From Microcystis sp. T1-4 (lineage in GTDB: Bacteria > Cyanobacteriota > Cyanobacteriia > Cyanobacteriales > Microcystaceae), in assembly GCF_000297435.1 (NCBI RefSeq), contig NZ_CAIP01000139.1, positions 1 through 27,540 on the forward strand: a stretch of 27,540 nucleotides of DNA, written 5' to 3'. The notes beneath the pieces were generated by a model. It was not told where the DNA came from. It worked only from the letters and a program-made list of their open reading frames with translations, and ran no database searches. Each line of letters begins with the position of its first letter. Position 1 is the first letter of the stretch. The position numbers were made by a program, and so were the translations under genes. Below are positions 8,291-17,106 of this stretch, piece by piece.

Positions 8291-8854
8291 ATGGAAACTG
8301 TAGTGTTAAATATCGAGACAGTTAATCTGACCGATGAACAATTTTATCATCTCTGTCAGGACAATCAAACATGGAATTTAGAACGTAATCAAAAAGGAGA
8401 ATTATTAATTATGCCTCCCGTGGGTGGAAATAGTGGTAATCGAGAAGCTGATTTAATTGCTGATGTAACGATTTGGAATCGTCAAAGTAATTCTGGTAAA
8501 GTCTTTAGTTCTTCGACAATTTTTCGTTTACCAAAAGGAGGATATCGTTCTCCTGATGTTGCTTGGATAAAACGGGAAAGATGGGAAGCTTTGAGCGCAG
8601 AAGAGCGAGAAAAGTTCCCACCTTTATGTCCCGATTTTGTGATTGAATTACGTTCTCGTAGCGATTCCTTAACCTCTTTACGCGAAAAGATGCGCGAATA
8701 TTTAGCCAGTGGTTTACGTTTGGGTTGGTTGATTAATCCTCAACAGCAGCAGGTGGAAATCTACCGACTAAATAGCGGTGTGGAAATTATTAATTTGCCT
8801 GCGATTTTATCCGGGGAAGATGTCTTACCTGGGTTTGTTTTGAATTTAACCTAA
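8291..8854 (+). CDS. Uma2-family putative endonuclease, copy 2
   Basis: 187 residues from the ATG at 8291, chosen because it aligns exactly with copy 1; a GTG two codons upstream is possible. It has the same Uma2 signatures as copy 1. The duplicated unit includes upstream sequence (TATAAAGTAGCAA before each start) and downstream TTAACCTAAGAAGGAT after each gene, so the duplication is about 600 bp. The 120-bp spacer holds heptamer-like ACTGATA repeats. Divergence from copy 1 is concentrated in residues 48-70. Confidence 0.88.
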   Translation: METVVLNIETVNLTDEQFYHLCQDNQTWNLERNQKGELLIMPPVGGNSGNREADLIADVTIWNRQSNSGKVFSSSTIFRLPKGGYRSPDVAWIKRERWEALSAEEREKFPPLCPDFVIELRSRSDSLTSLREKMREYLASGLRLGWLINPQQQQVEIYRLNSGVEIINLPAILSGEDVLPGFVLNLT

Positions 8855-9098
8855 GAAGGATGACAGGGAATAACAAAGGGAATGAGACACAATCAGGATA
8901 TCTCTATTTTGTCAAGACATTTCCAGAAAAGCGATCGATTGTCAGCTTGAAGGTGTATAATCTCTCAAAGGCCAGCATCAAGCTACAAAGTTCTCAATAT
9001 ATCCCAAAAAAAACAATTAGGATTTCAGGAACAGATGCTCTGGCTTCTTCTTCAAATAAAGAGGAAACTCTCAGCCACAACATTGATATTTGTCAATA

Positions 9099-11150
9099 AT
9101 GTCCCCTAAAATTTTCAATCATCACTTTACTCCCCTCAAATCCCTCTCTCTGGGATTATTTCTCCTACAAGCTTTCACTCCCCTTACCCTAGCGGCCCCC
9201 CCGCGAGAACCGGATCAAACCGTCGGCTGTGATATTCTGGTGGTGGGTGGTGGTTTAGCCGGTGCCGGTGCAGCCTACGAAGCCTTATTATTAGGAAAAA
9301 CCGTCTGTTTAACCGAGATTACTGACTGGGTGGGGGGACAGATATCTTCTCAGGGAACCTCCGCATTAGATGAAAGACGCACACAAAGAGAAAAATTATT
9401 TTTCCCGAAAGGTTATCTAGAATTTAGGGAAAGAATTAGAAAGCATTACGGCAAACAAAACCCTGGAGAATGTTGGGTAAGTGGGTCTTGTTTTTTCCCT
9501 TTTGATGGACATAAATTATTATTTCAACAGTTAGAAGACGCTGCCAAAAAAGGCAAAGGAACCCTGAAATGGTTTCCCTCCACGGTAGTCAAAGAATTAA
9601 ATATTGAAACTTTACCCAATCGCGGCACCGGTCAACAGATTACCAGTGTAATTGCCATTCAACATAGTCCCGCAAAAGGTACTCCTCCCCTAAATACCGA
9701 GTTTTTATCGCAAAAAATGGAGGATATCTATCGCTACGAAAATTCTCCCCGTTTTGATAAAAAAATCCTCCGTTTTGTCTCCAAATCCTCCCAACCGAAT
9801 CAATTAGCAGATTGGTATGTGATTGAAGCGACCGAAACCGGAGAAATCATCGGATTATCAGATATTCCCTACCGTTTAGGGGTCGATAAGCGCAGTTATC
9901 TCGAACCTTCTTCCTCTAGTGTCACTGGCGACCCCTACTGTACCCAAGGCTTTACCTATACCTTCGCCATGGAGGAAACAGAAAAACCCCAAACCCACAA
10001 GAAACCCGTTTATTACGAACGCTATGCCCCCTATTTTAGCTATGAATTGCCGCGATTAGCCGATTTTGACCTAGTTTTCACCTATCGTCGTATCTGGAGT
10101 CCACAACTGGGTAAAGAGAAAACCTTTGGGGGAATTACTTTTACCGAACCCGTCCCGGGGGATATCTCCATGCAGAATTGGACTTGGGGAAATGATTATC
10201 GTCCGGGGACTGCAAAGGATAACTTTATCTACACCCGTGAACAGTTGCAAGAGTTAGGACAGTTATCTCCCGGGGGATGGATGGGAGGATTACGCACAGA
10301 AACCCTCGCAAGGGGCGAAGAACACGCCATTTCCTACTATTATTGGTTAGTAGAAGGGATCACCGATTCCCAGTTAGGGGACGGGGTAAAAGTTCCCCAT
10401 TTGAATAACCGTTATCTGTCTGGTTTTGATTCTCCCATGGGAACTGCCCACGGTTTGTCAAAATATCCCTATATTCGGGAAGCAAGACGGATTATCGGTC
10501 GTCCTTCCCTGACTTTCCCCACTGGTTTTACCGTCACAGAAATCGATATTTCCCGACAAAATTTTCAAAGCGATTTCTATCGTCAAAATCTTTCCCCGGC
10601 AGAATATCGGCGCTTAATTGCCACCTTGGCAGGATTAGAGGGATTTTCCGTACTTGATGGCACATTATCCCCCGATCAGGCCGTTAAACGCAAGCGATCG
10701 ACTATTTACCCCGATTCCGTCGGTATCGGCCACTATGCGATTGATTTTCATCCCTGCATGACGGAACATCCCCCCGAAAAACCGGGTAATACAGAAAAAG
10801 CAGGAGAAAGACAGGGACAGGGCCAAGCTTACCCCTTCGAGATCCCTTTAAGGGCTATAATTCCCCAAAAAATCGATAATTTACTGATAGCGGGTAAAAG
10901 TATCGCTCTCAGTCATATTGCCGCAGCCGCCTATCGTGTCCATTCCTTCGAGTGGTCTTCCGGGGTAGCTGCCGGCATCACGGCAGTGTATGCTTTAAAT
11001 AATAATGTACTGCCCTATCAATTAGTAGAAAGTGATTTTCTCATCGGCAATCAACAATTGCGAGAATTACGGCAAAAAATCGACGCTAGTGGTAATCCCA
11101 CTGTGTTCCCCGATGCCTCAATTTTCCGGTCGATGGATAATTGGTATTAA
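9099..11150 (+). CDS. Secreted FAD-dependent oxidoreductase
   Basis: 683 residues from ATG 9099 (TTG at 9090 is possible). The N-terminus has a Sec-like signal: basic start, hydrophobic LSLGLFLLQAF, then cleavage probably after LTLAA. The FAD-binding Rossmann motif follows (DILVVGGGLAGAGAAYEA) with WVGGQISSQG. The C-terminal FAD-cap region is visible as IPLRAIIPQKIDNLLIAGKS, SHIAAAAYRVHSFEW and SSGVAAG. This fits the FAD_oxidored (PF12831) family found in cyanobacteria and planctomycetes; the substrate is unknown. It probably acts in the periplasm or on a membrane. The gene stands alone, and a MITE abuts its stop codon. Confidence 0.87.
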   Translation: MSPKIFNHHFTPLKSLSLGLFLLQAFTPLTLAAPPREPDQTVGCDILVVGGGLAGAGAAYEALLLGKTVCLTEITDWVGGQISSQGTSALDERRTQREKLFFPKGYLEFRERIRKHYGKQNPGECWVSGSCFFPFDGHKLLFQQLEDAAKKGKGTLKWFPSTVVKELNIETLPNRGTGQQITSVIAIQHSPAKGTPPLNTEFLSQKMEDIYRYENSPRFDKKILRFVSKSSQPNQLADWYVIEATETGEIIGLSDIPYRLGVDKRSYLEPSSSSVTGDPYCTQGFTYTFAMEETEKPQTHKKPVYYERYAPYFSYELPRLADFDLVFTYRRIWSPQLGKEKTFGGITFTEPVPGDISMQNWTWGNDYRPGTAKDNFIYTREQLQELGQLSPGGWMGGLRTETLARGEEHAISYYYWLVEGITDSQLGDGVKVPHLNNRYLSGFDSPMGTAHGLSKYPYIREARRIIGRPSLTFPTGFTVTEIDISRQNFQSDFYRQNLSPAEYRRLIATLAGLEGFSVLDGTLSPDQAVKRKRSTIYPDSVGIGHYAIDFHPCMTEHPPEKPGNTEKAGERQGQGQAYPFEIPLRAIIPQKIDNLLIAGKSIALSHIAAAAYRVHSFEWSSGVAAGITAVYALNNNVLPYQLVESDFLIGNQQLRELRQKIDASGNPTVFPDASIFRSMDNWY

Positions 11151-11393
11151 TTAGGGTCTGCTGAAAAAGTTTGTTGGTGGGGTTAGGAGTCAGTAGCCGG
11201 TCGTCAGTAGCCGGTCGTCGGGAGTTTCAGGCTTTTTTGCCCTCTCTTTTTGTGCCAATTTTGTACTATAAGAAGGATAATGCAAGGTTTTTGATGGTCC
11301 CAATCCGATTTTCGCAGCATGAACATCGGATTTTAACAGGTCAAAAGCCTTATTTTAAAAGGGTTTTACCATTATTCAGCAAGCCCTAATTAA
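11147..11393. mobile_element. MITE with TTAATTAGGG terminal inverted repeats
   Basis: The ends are TTAATTAGGGTCTGCTGAA (11147) and the complement of its counterpart, TTAATTAGGGCTTGCTGAAT (to 11393), nearly perfect over 19 nt. The interior of about 210 bp has a tandem 14-mer GTCAGTAGCCGGTC twice (11189-11216) and no transposase. It starts within the stop codon region of the oxidoreductase gene. It belongs to the same end family as 3069-3272. Confidence 0.7.
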
Positions 11394-11465
11394 CCAGAGT
11401 TCGGGATAAAATCGAGTGTTTTTGGAAAATTATCTAAAAATTTGACCAGTTATACCAGTATTTTT

Positions 11466-12011
11466 CTAATTCTGGGTAATGCTCGCCCACCAATTCGCCA
11501 GAGGATGTTCTCGCGGGGGTGAATATCGTCCTTTGACTCGAACCGATTTGAGAACGTTTTTCAAATCTTGATCGCTAATCTTATTTTTTTCCGCCCAATA
11601 TTGCAGAATTTCCGGAGTCGAGAGGATTTCTAGGTTTGGTTTTTCCCGTCGAAATAAGTTCGTTGCCTGTTTGTCATCCGTCGCAATTGCCCAGCCTCTG
11701 GAAATAGCGATCGCTCCGCTTGCCGACTCTCCATCATCTTTTAAAATAGCGACATAATTGACAAAAAGATCAGTTTCTGATTCGGATTCAAAATCAACAA
11801 TTTGGATGATTTTGTTTTTAACCGATTCATCTAGCTGGAGTCTGTCACTTTCTTCAAAGCGATCGAAGTTAATCAATTCCTCTTCCCAAACTGTTTGCGC
11901 TATTGTAATTTGAGTGGGAATAGCCGTAATGATTTCTAAAAAACAACCAGAAGCTATCAGATTAAAAACACAACAGGCATCGAAAACAATAGGGGAGGAT
12001 CGCTTCAGCAT
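11466..12011 (-). CDS. PIN-like nuclease, probable toxin
   Basis: 181 residues, last gene of a three-gene operon. The N-terminal IVFDACCVFNLI (D11), an acidic patch VWEEEL (E43-E45), ...LKDDGESASGAIAISR (D92, E95) and WAIATDDK (D112/D113) match the spacing of the acidic metal ligands of PIN-domain ribonucleases. I infer an RNase-type toxin. It follows the XRE-ImmA gene by 23 nt, with a strong AGGGGAGAGG ribosome site upstream of the ATG. The arrangement of regulator then PIN gene fits toxin-antitoxin organisation. Family assignment rests on motifs only. Confidence 0.72.
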   Translation of the reverse strand: MLKRSSPIVFDACCVFNLIASGCFLEIITAIPTQITIAQTVWEEELINFDRFEESDRLQLDESVKNKIIQIVDFESESETDLFVNYVAILKDDGESASGAIAISRGWAIATDDKQATNLFRREKPNLEILSTPEILQYWAEKNKISDQDLKNVLKSVRVKGRYSPPREHPLANWWASITQN

Positions 12012-12034
12012 AAGGTTAATAGCCTCTCCCCTAC

Positions 12035-13243
12035 TTATTTGATTTTAGTTAAATCAATATCTCTGTAGTCTTCGGTTAATTCCTGTGATGGTTCACGCAA
12101 TATCTCGGCGAGCCGACGAGCTTCTAGGCGATCAACACCTAAAAAATGAGCGAAAGCACCTTCAGTAATTAGTTCTCGATTGTAAGCCTCGATCGCTAAA
12201 TGTTGATAATGAGTAGGAGTTAAATCGTAGGATCTATTAGGATTATTTTCTAAGCCTAGTTCCTGTTGCGCTTTTCGGATTTTAAATCCACTATCCTTTA
12301 ATCTGTTATAAGTACCCGATGGCAGCAATTGCATTTCTTCCAATCGATAGCATAGTGCTTGTATCGAAACACCGTAGTAATGAGCTAAGGTAATTAAATG
12401 GGTAGGAGTAAATTTACCTTGTGATCGTTTAATGTCATTATAACGTTTCAGTAAGCTACTGGTGGGCATGAGAAAATATTTCGGAAAAGCTTCCGCCAAT
12501 TGTTCACTTTTAGGCATTCTTTGATATTCATCGAGATAATCAATCACGGGTTGATAACGATGGGCTAAAAAATGTAGATAACCGTGGGCTAATGACCACA
12601 GTTGACGTTCTCGCGGGTGATTAGCGTTAATTGCGATACAAGCTCCTATGGTTTCATTGTAACTGTACATTTCTGAGCATTTCGATTGGGAAGGCATGGG
12701 CAGATAAAAAATTCTGATTCCCACTTCTTGCTCTAAAATATCTCGTAATAGCGAAATCGGTTTATCTCCTAAACCTAATCGTTGTCTTTCGGCATTGGCG
12801 ATACTTTCGGCGATAATATTAATGGGAAAAGTATCATCTAGATGATATTCGGGGGGATAGTTACGGGGTAAAGGCGACTTCATTAGTTCTTCTAATTCAA
12901 GGTAATTTTGACAGAATTCTTGGAAGCGCAAGATCACAGACTGTATTTCCGTTTTTTCCGCTTCACCACGACGAGAAGCGGAACGAAATTGTACCTCGAA
13001 AGATTCAATCGGAGGGGTTAAGACAAGAAAATCACTAACATTTTTACCGTAAGTGCGAGCGAGTTTTACTAATTCTGAGGATTTGAGACGGCGCTCCCCT
13101 TTTTCAATCGCGACTAGGGTTGTCCGCGCCACCTCGATAATTTTTGCCGCCGCTTCTTGCGTCATGCCGCGCTGTTCTCTCGCTTGTTTGAGTCGTTTTC
13201 CTAAGTCGTTGAGATTAATGCGATCGAGGATATTATTCGTCAT
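12035..13243 (-). CDS. XRE regulator fused to ImmA/IrrE-like domain with altered active site
   Basis: 402 residues. An XRE helix-turn-helix lies at about 13-73 (RLKQAREQRGMTQEAAAK, then ARTTLVAIEKGERRLK). A central helical linker leads to an ImmA/IrrE (COG2856) metallopeptidase-like domain at about 140-280. The zinc-binding HExxH appears as H220-G-Y-L-H224, so the catalytic Glu is Gly, while both His and the downstream AEAF...FLMP (E251) remain. I infer a regulator or antitoxin that senses a signal, with reduced or no peptidase activity. It lies between a DUF262-HNH gene (31 nt upstream) and a PIN-like gene (23 nt downstream), so the three are probably cotranscribed. It probably represses its own operon. 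Confidence 0.85.
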   Translation of the reverse strand: MTNNILDRINLNDLGKRLKQAREQRGMTQEAAAKIIEVARTTLVAIEKGERRLKSSELVKLARTYGKNVSDFLVLTPPIESFEVQFRSASRRGEAEKTEIQSVILRFQEFCQNYLELEELMKSPLPRNYPPEYHLDDTFPINIIAESIANAERQRLGLGDKPISLLRDILEQEVGIRIFYLPMPSQSKCSEMYSYNETIGACIAINANHPRERQLWSLAHGYLHFLAHRYQPVIDYLDEYQRMPKSEQLAEAFPKYFLMPTSSLLKRYNDIKRSQGKFTPTHLITLAHYYGVSIQALCYRLEEMQLLPSGTYNRLKDSGFKIRKAQQELGLENNPNRSYDLTPTHYQHLAIEAYNRELITEGAFAHFLGVDRLEARRLAEILREPSQELTEDYRDIDLTKIK

Positions 13244-13274
13244 GATTGTAATTCTCGATTTTCGTTAAATAAAG

Positions 13275-14834
13275 TTAGTTTTTATAGCCTGTATTACAAT
13301 AAGGATGGGTAACTTGTCCATTATCTACATTTGCCGAACCTCCATCTCGTTTGCGTTTTTTATGATCGATGGAAATAGAGTTACAGTGAATCAGTCCGTT
13401 GCAAATTTGACAACGCGGAGCTTGTGAAAATGTTTCCAAGATAAAAATTTCACTCTTTTGGTCTTGACTAAAATTTTGTGATACTGCTGATGTTGAAGTT
13501 GGCAAATCATGGCTATATCCGATTTTTAAGTAATTAAAATTATTATTTACAATATCTTCTAGAATAAAATCTATTTTTTTATTACTCTTTAAACCTTCAA
13601 CAATTTTCAACCAAAACTCAGCAATAGGTCTATAGCTTTTTTGAACAGAGCGATATTTGCTCATGATTTGGGAAACTAAGTAATTATAGTCAAATAAAAA
13701 TTGCTCAAATTCTGCTCGGATATTTATGAAGCCATTTAAATGCTTTGTTTCTACTAGCTTGATAACAAAATAAACAGTTGCGAGAAAAGAAACCGTACGG
13801 TATCTTCCGGATCGAGAATAACAATACAGTAACGGATGTAAGCCAAGAGACGAAGGATGATTACTATTAAACCGTTGAGCAACTTTTTTAGCTTGTTTCA
13901 AAAAATTTATCGTTGTTTCTCCTGTTTCATCATTCTCAATATTTGGATTTTCATCTTCAACATGATTGGCAATATTAACAAAAGTGAGAATCATGGATAA
14001 GGTTTCATTAGAGTATAGCTTTCCGCACACTGGCAAATCTAAAGTTTTAATAGGAGTTTGTAGAGGTGGTTTAAATAGTATATTGTTAATCTCTTTAGCC
14101 AGTTCTTGTACTTGACACTGCTTTTCCTTAGAAAAGCTTGACCAATATTTATGCCCCGTTCCACTATTTATAATTGCTCGTGTTGCAATACTGTTTGGCT
14201 TTCTTCTGGATCTCAACAGCTTAATTTCAGTTGTATCAAGCGGAGTAGATTGTTGATTTATTTTAAAAAAAGAATCTTCAGCTTTTTCTGAATTTCCTTC
14301 AACCCATTGAAGCTGAATGGCTAATACTCCTAGCTCTCTAGCATTATTGACAATATCATCCCTAACTTTATCTGGGTTTTCTAAAGCTAGTTTGAAGTTC
14401 TGATACGATCCAACTTTTTTATCGATCAGTTTTCTGGTTCTATCGGCTATATTTAATTGTTCATCAGGAACAATACCATTATAAAAAGGCTTTGATATTA
14501 AACCATCTCCGTAGTCATCATTTACCCACGCTATCAATGAACTTAATCGATGACTGCCATCTATAACAAAAATTAATCCACTTTCACTACGCCATAAAAT
14601 AATAGCTGGGATCAAATCACCTTCTACGAAACTTTTAATAAACTGACATACTCGTTCTTCATCCCATTCATTCGTCTCTCTTTGAAAGTCGGGCTTACGA
14701 ACAGCGGGAAAAAAAAATGAATCAGGTGTAATATCCCTAATAGCGATAGACTCTATTTTCTTAATTGCTTTAGTGCTGGCTTTGATTTCAAAGTCTTCTC
14801 GCGGAATTAAAGCATCCAGATTAACTTTAACCAT
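13275..14834 (-). CDS. DUF262 (GmrSD-N-like) and HNH endonuclease
   Basis: 519 residues, first gene of the minus-strand operon. The N-terminal DUF262/ParB-like domain shows PDFQRETNEWDEERV (QR at 51-52) and VIDGSHRLSSLIAW (DGSHR at 92-96), the NTP-hydrolysing signature of GmrS-type proteins in divergent form. A long helical middle follows. The C-terminus is an HNH nuclease module: CxxC at 475-478, D490-H491, N505, H510 and C513-N514. DUF262-HNH proteins include modification-dependent type IV restriction enzymes, so a DNA-cleaving defence role is likely but inferred. No methyltransferase accompanies it. Confidence 0.85.
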   Translation of the reverse strand: MVKVNLDALIPREDFEIKASTKAIKKIESIAIRDITPDSFFFPAVRKPDFQRETNEWDEERVCQFIKSFVEGDLIPAIILWRSESGLIFVIDGSHRLSSLIAWVNDDYGDGLISKPFYNGIVPDEQLNIADRTRKLIDKKVGSYQNFKLALENPDKVRDDIVNNARELGVLAIQLQWVEGNSEKAEDSFFKINQQSTPLDTTEIKLLRSRRKPNSIATRAIINSGTGHKYWSSFSKEKQCQVQELAKEINNILFKPPLQTPIKTLDLPVCGKLYSNETLSMILTFVNIANHVEDENPNIENDETGETTINFLKQAKKVAQRFNSNHPSSLGLHPLLYCYSRSGRYRTVSFLATVYFVIKLVETKHLNGFINIRAEFEQFLFDYNYLVSQIMSKYRSVQKSYRPIAEFWLKIVEGLKSNKKIDFILEDIVNNNFNYLKIGYSHDLPTSTSAVSQNFSQDQKSEIFILETFSQAPRCQICNGLIHCNSISIDHKKRKRDGGSANVDNGQVTHPYCNTGYKN

Positions 14835-15316
14835 AAGTCTGTCGTGCGGGTAGAGAAAGGTAATAATGTCGTACAGGCGATCTCTTAATATATTAACTCT
14901 TTTATGCTGACATTGTTAGAAATTTATGGGTTTTTTGCAGGGTGAGAGCATCTCAAAAGCTATTGACAATTGGCCAATTTTGTGGTCCGCGTGGGTATTT
15001 CAGGTGATACCAGTCAATCAGAATAGTTACGAAATCTTAACATTTGGTCGATTTTTGCTTAACAATTGAGATGGCAAATTCTCCTCAAATATTCCTGAAT
15101 CGTCCTCTGGGTAAGCAACTCACACAAAGTTCATTTTGTCAAGGATTGTTAAGATGCGCTTGCCCTGGGGTTTTTGGGGTTAAATGTCAGTTCTGGGTAC
15201 TAACCAATCGAAAAAACAGTTTTTTAAAATCGATTTTGTCAACTTTTCCTTTTTTAGGGATAAATTTCAGACAATACCTGCAAAAAAAAAACATAATTCA
15301 TAAGACTTGCATGAGT

Positions 15317-15349
15317 AGAAAACGGGTTTCTCCGAGAAACCCGTTTTCT
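15317..15349. repeat. Perfect 15-bp hairpin (REP-like)
   Basis: AGAAAACGGGTTTCT, loop CCG, AGAAACCCGTTTTCT. No long T-run follows on either strand, and it is about 200 bp from the nearest gene end, so it looks more like a repeat or part of a MITE than a terminator. Confidence 0.6.
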
Positions 15350-15488
15350 GTGCGTTACTCAACGGATTTAGTATAACTTGTGATCACTCTCGAAAGCAAA
15401 ATCGGATTATCGCTATAATCCGAAGGATAAAGTTATCGCACTCGTTTTCCTTTTCCAGATTCTCGCGATACCTTTTAATTAGCATTTT

Positions 15489-15511
15489 TAGGGGTTGGGA
15501 CTAACAACCCC
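15489..15511 (-). terminator. Possible dnaN terminator
   Basis: Stem AGGGGTTG/CAACCCCT with a 7-nt loop, about 45 nt beyond the dnaN stop. On the minus strand it is followed by TAAAAATG, so there is no strong U-tract. Plausible but weak. Confidence 0.4.
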
Positions 15512-15553
15512 TAATTGTTAGACAAGCTATTGATAATCGCTTCTAGAGAAAAA

Positions 15554-16702
15554 TTACTGACGAATTTGTACCGGCATCACCAAATAGGTCATCTTTAAAC
15601 CTCCCAAGGGGGTAAAAATAACCGGTTGGGTACTAGCATTTAACTGCATTTGGATATCATTATTGGGTAAAGCCTTCAAACCGTCCATCAAATATTTAAC
15701 ATTAAAGGCAATATCGCCACTTTCTCCCTGAATTTCCGCCGCCATGGACTCTTTGGCGCTACCTAAATCAGGAGATTCCACCGCTAGGGATAAACGGTCA
15801 TTTTCGCTATCGAGACTAAACTTGACTAAATTATTCTTTTGGTCCGATAAAACCGCCACTAATTCCAAACAACGGATTAACTGTTTGCGGTCTAAAACCA
15901 AAGAACGCTCGAAGGATTTAGGAATTAACTGATTATAAGTGGGATAGGCCCCTTCTAACTTACGACTGGTTAACCTCTGTTCCCCCATTTCAAAGATGAC
16001 TTGAGAATCATCCACGTGCAGAGTAATAGTCTCGATATTTTGTTTTGTTGACATCATTCTTTCCAATTCTCGCAGGGCCCGGGCCGGAATGGTGACATTA
16101 AAGCCACCAGAGGCACTTTCCACCTCCTCTAGGGGAGTTTGTACCACCGCTAAACGATGACCGTCTGTAGCGGCAAATTCTAGACAATCGACGGTTTTAG
16201 TTAAATGTACCCCCGTCAACACCTGTTTAGTTTCATCGCCACTAGCGGCAAACAATGCACCTTTTAGTCCCTCTGTCAAGGCAACTATAGGTAAATTAAC
16301 AATTTCTCCATCGGCCACCGTGGGCAATTCTGGGAACTCATCGGCCTTCATGCCGCGAATTTGGAACTGTGCCGAGGCGGTTTTCAGGAAAGCGAGACTA
16401 TGCTCCTCATCATTCTCGTTTTCTTCCACAGAGATGGTGATTTCCCCCTCTCCCAAACGAGAGACAATATCGTTAAGCAATTTTGCCGGCAGGGTAATTT
16501 TGCCCCCTTCCACCACTTCGGCCCGAAAACTGGTGCGAATCCCTAAACTCAAATCAAAAGCAGTCAGGCTAATTTCGCCCTTTTCCTCATCGGCACAAAA
16601 GAGAACATTTCCCAACACCGGATGGGTAGGACGACTGGCAACGGCCCGACTAACTAGGGATAAATTGCTGTTGAGTTCGCTTTGACTACTGGTAAATTTC
16701 AT
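15554..16702 (-). CDS. dnaN: DNA polymerase III beta subunit (sliding clamp)
   Basis: 382 residues, normal for the family. It forms a dimeric ring that tethers the replicative polymerase to DNA. The N-terminal FTSSQSELNSNLSLVSRAVASRPTHPVLGNVLF, central RGMKADEFPELP, and C-terminal ending LGGLKMTYLVMPVQIRQ are typical of all three clamp domains. The start ATG lies beside a region with three DnaA-box-like 9-mers, as is common for cyanobacterial origins. No neighbouring dnaA or recF is in the window, so the classical dnaA-dnaN order is not kept. Confidence 0.98.
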   Translation of the reverse strand: MKFTSSQSELNSNLSLVSRAVASRPTHPVLGNVLFCADEEKGEISLTAFDLSLGIRTSFRAEVVEGGKITLPAKLLNDIVSRLGEGEITISVEENENDEEHSLAFLKTASAQFQIRGMKADEFPELPTVADGEIVNLPIVALTEGLKGALFAASGDETKQVLTGVHLTKTVDCLEFAATDGHRLAVVQTPLEEVESASGGFNVTIPARALRELERMMSTKQNIETITLHVDDSQVIFEMGEQRLTSRKLEGAYPTYNQLIPKSFERSLVLDRKQLIRCLELVAVLSDQKNNLVKFSLDSENDRLSLAVESPDLGSAKESMAAEIQGESGDIAFNVKYLMDGLKALPNNDIQMQLNASTQPVIFTPLGGLKMTYLVMPVQIRQ

Positions 16703-16751
16703 AGCAGGAATAGTTTTTTTGTACGCTAAAAAATAATAGCAAGAATTCCCC

Positions 16752-16874
16752 TGTGGAAAATCTGTGGAAAACCTGAGCTTTTTTTGATCGCTCTTTCCGG
16801 GCTAAAATCTATCAATAGCAATAACTTCGCCCATTGCTAGGTTTTTCTGGCCATTCTGAAAAGATTGTGGAAAA
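16752..16874. other. Candidate replication origin (DnaA boxes upstream of dnaN)
   Basis: Three identical 9-mers TGTGGAAAA at 16752-16760, 16763-16771 and 16866-16874, all in the same orientation, equal the complement TTTTCCACA, a known cyanobacterial DnaA-box form. Two are 2 nt apart. They sit in the 404-bp gap between dnaN and hemL. AT-rich sequence surrounds them. Origin function is inferred from box clustering next to dnaN. Confidence 0.5.
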
Positions 16875-17057
16875 ATTGTCAAAAGTGAAATTTTCGCCCC
16901 TTCTCAGCCAATTACATCAACTGTTAACCATCAAGCTACAAGTTAAGAATAGCGAGACTTGAGCCGACCAGCATCTTTCTTTGGGAAAAAATTGCGTAAA
17001 ATGTAGGCTGGTGATCTTTAAAATGGAACAAGCAGCAGGAAGTTAACAAAACAAAAC

Positions 17058-17074
17058 TCCGGGCATTCCCCGGA
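17058..17074 (+). promoter_or_regulatory. 5'-UTR hairpin before hemL
   Basis: TCCGGG, loop CATTC, CCCGGA, 20 nt before the hemL ribosome site. Possibly a stabilising element; no regulatory role is known to me. Confidence 0.3.
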
Positions 17075-17106
17075 ATCGATAGACTCAAATAGACAAGGAG
17101 ACAGGA

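Larger units (their letters stand above)
14835..15553. other. Long intergenic region with one large hairpin
   Basis: About 720 bp between the DUF262-HNH gene and dnaN. No convincing gene; the 110-codon plus-strand ORF here has no recognisable motif, and its end is encoded by the hairpin at 15317-15349. The promoter of the three-gene operon should lie near 14840-14900, but I see no clear -35/-10 pair. T- and A-runs are common, and the right part is repeat-like. Confidence 0.5.

Noticed and set aside
8860..9099. 79-codon plus-strand ORF ending in TAATG overlap with the FAD oxidoreductase ATG
   Set aside because: The sequence has no recognisable domain. Its start is the end of the duplicated Uma2 unit and looks accidental. 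The TAATG overlap is suggestive, but alone it does not support a gene.
11171..11389. 72-codon ORF inside the MITE
   Set aside because: It lies wholly within the repeat element and reads through its tandem 14-mer; no protein signature.
15044..15376. 110-codon plus-strand ORF
   Set aside because: No motif, odd composition, and its end is encoded by the hairpin repeat at 15317-15349.
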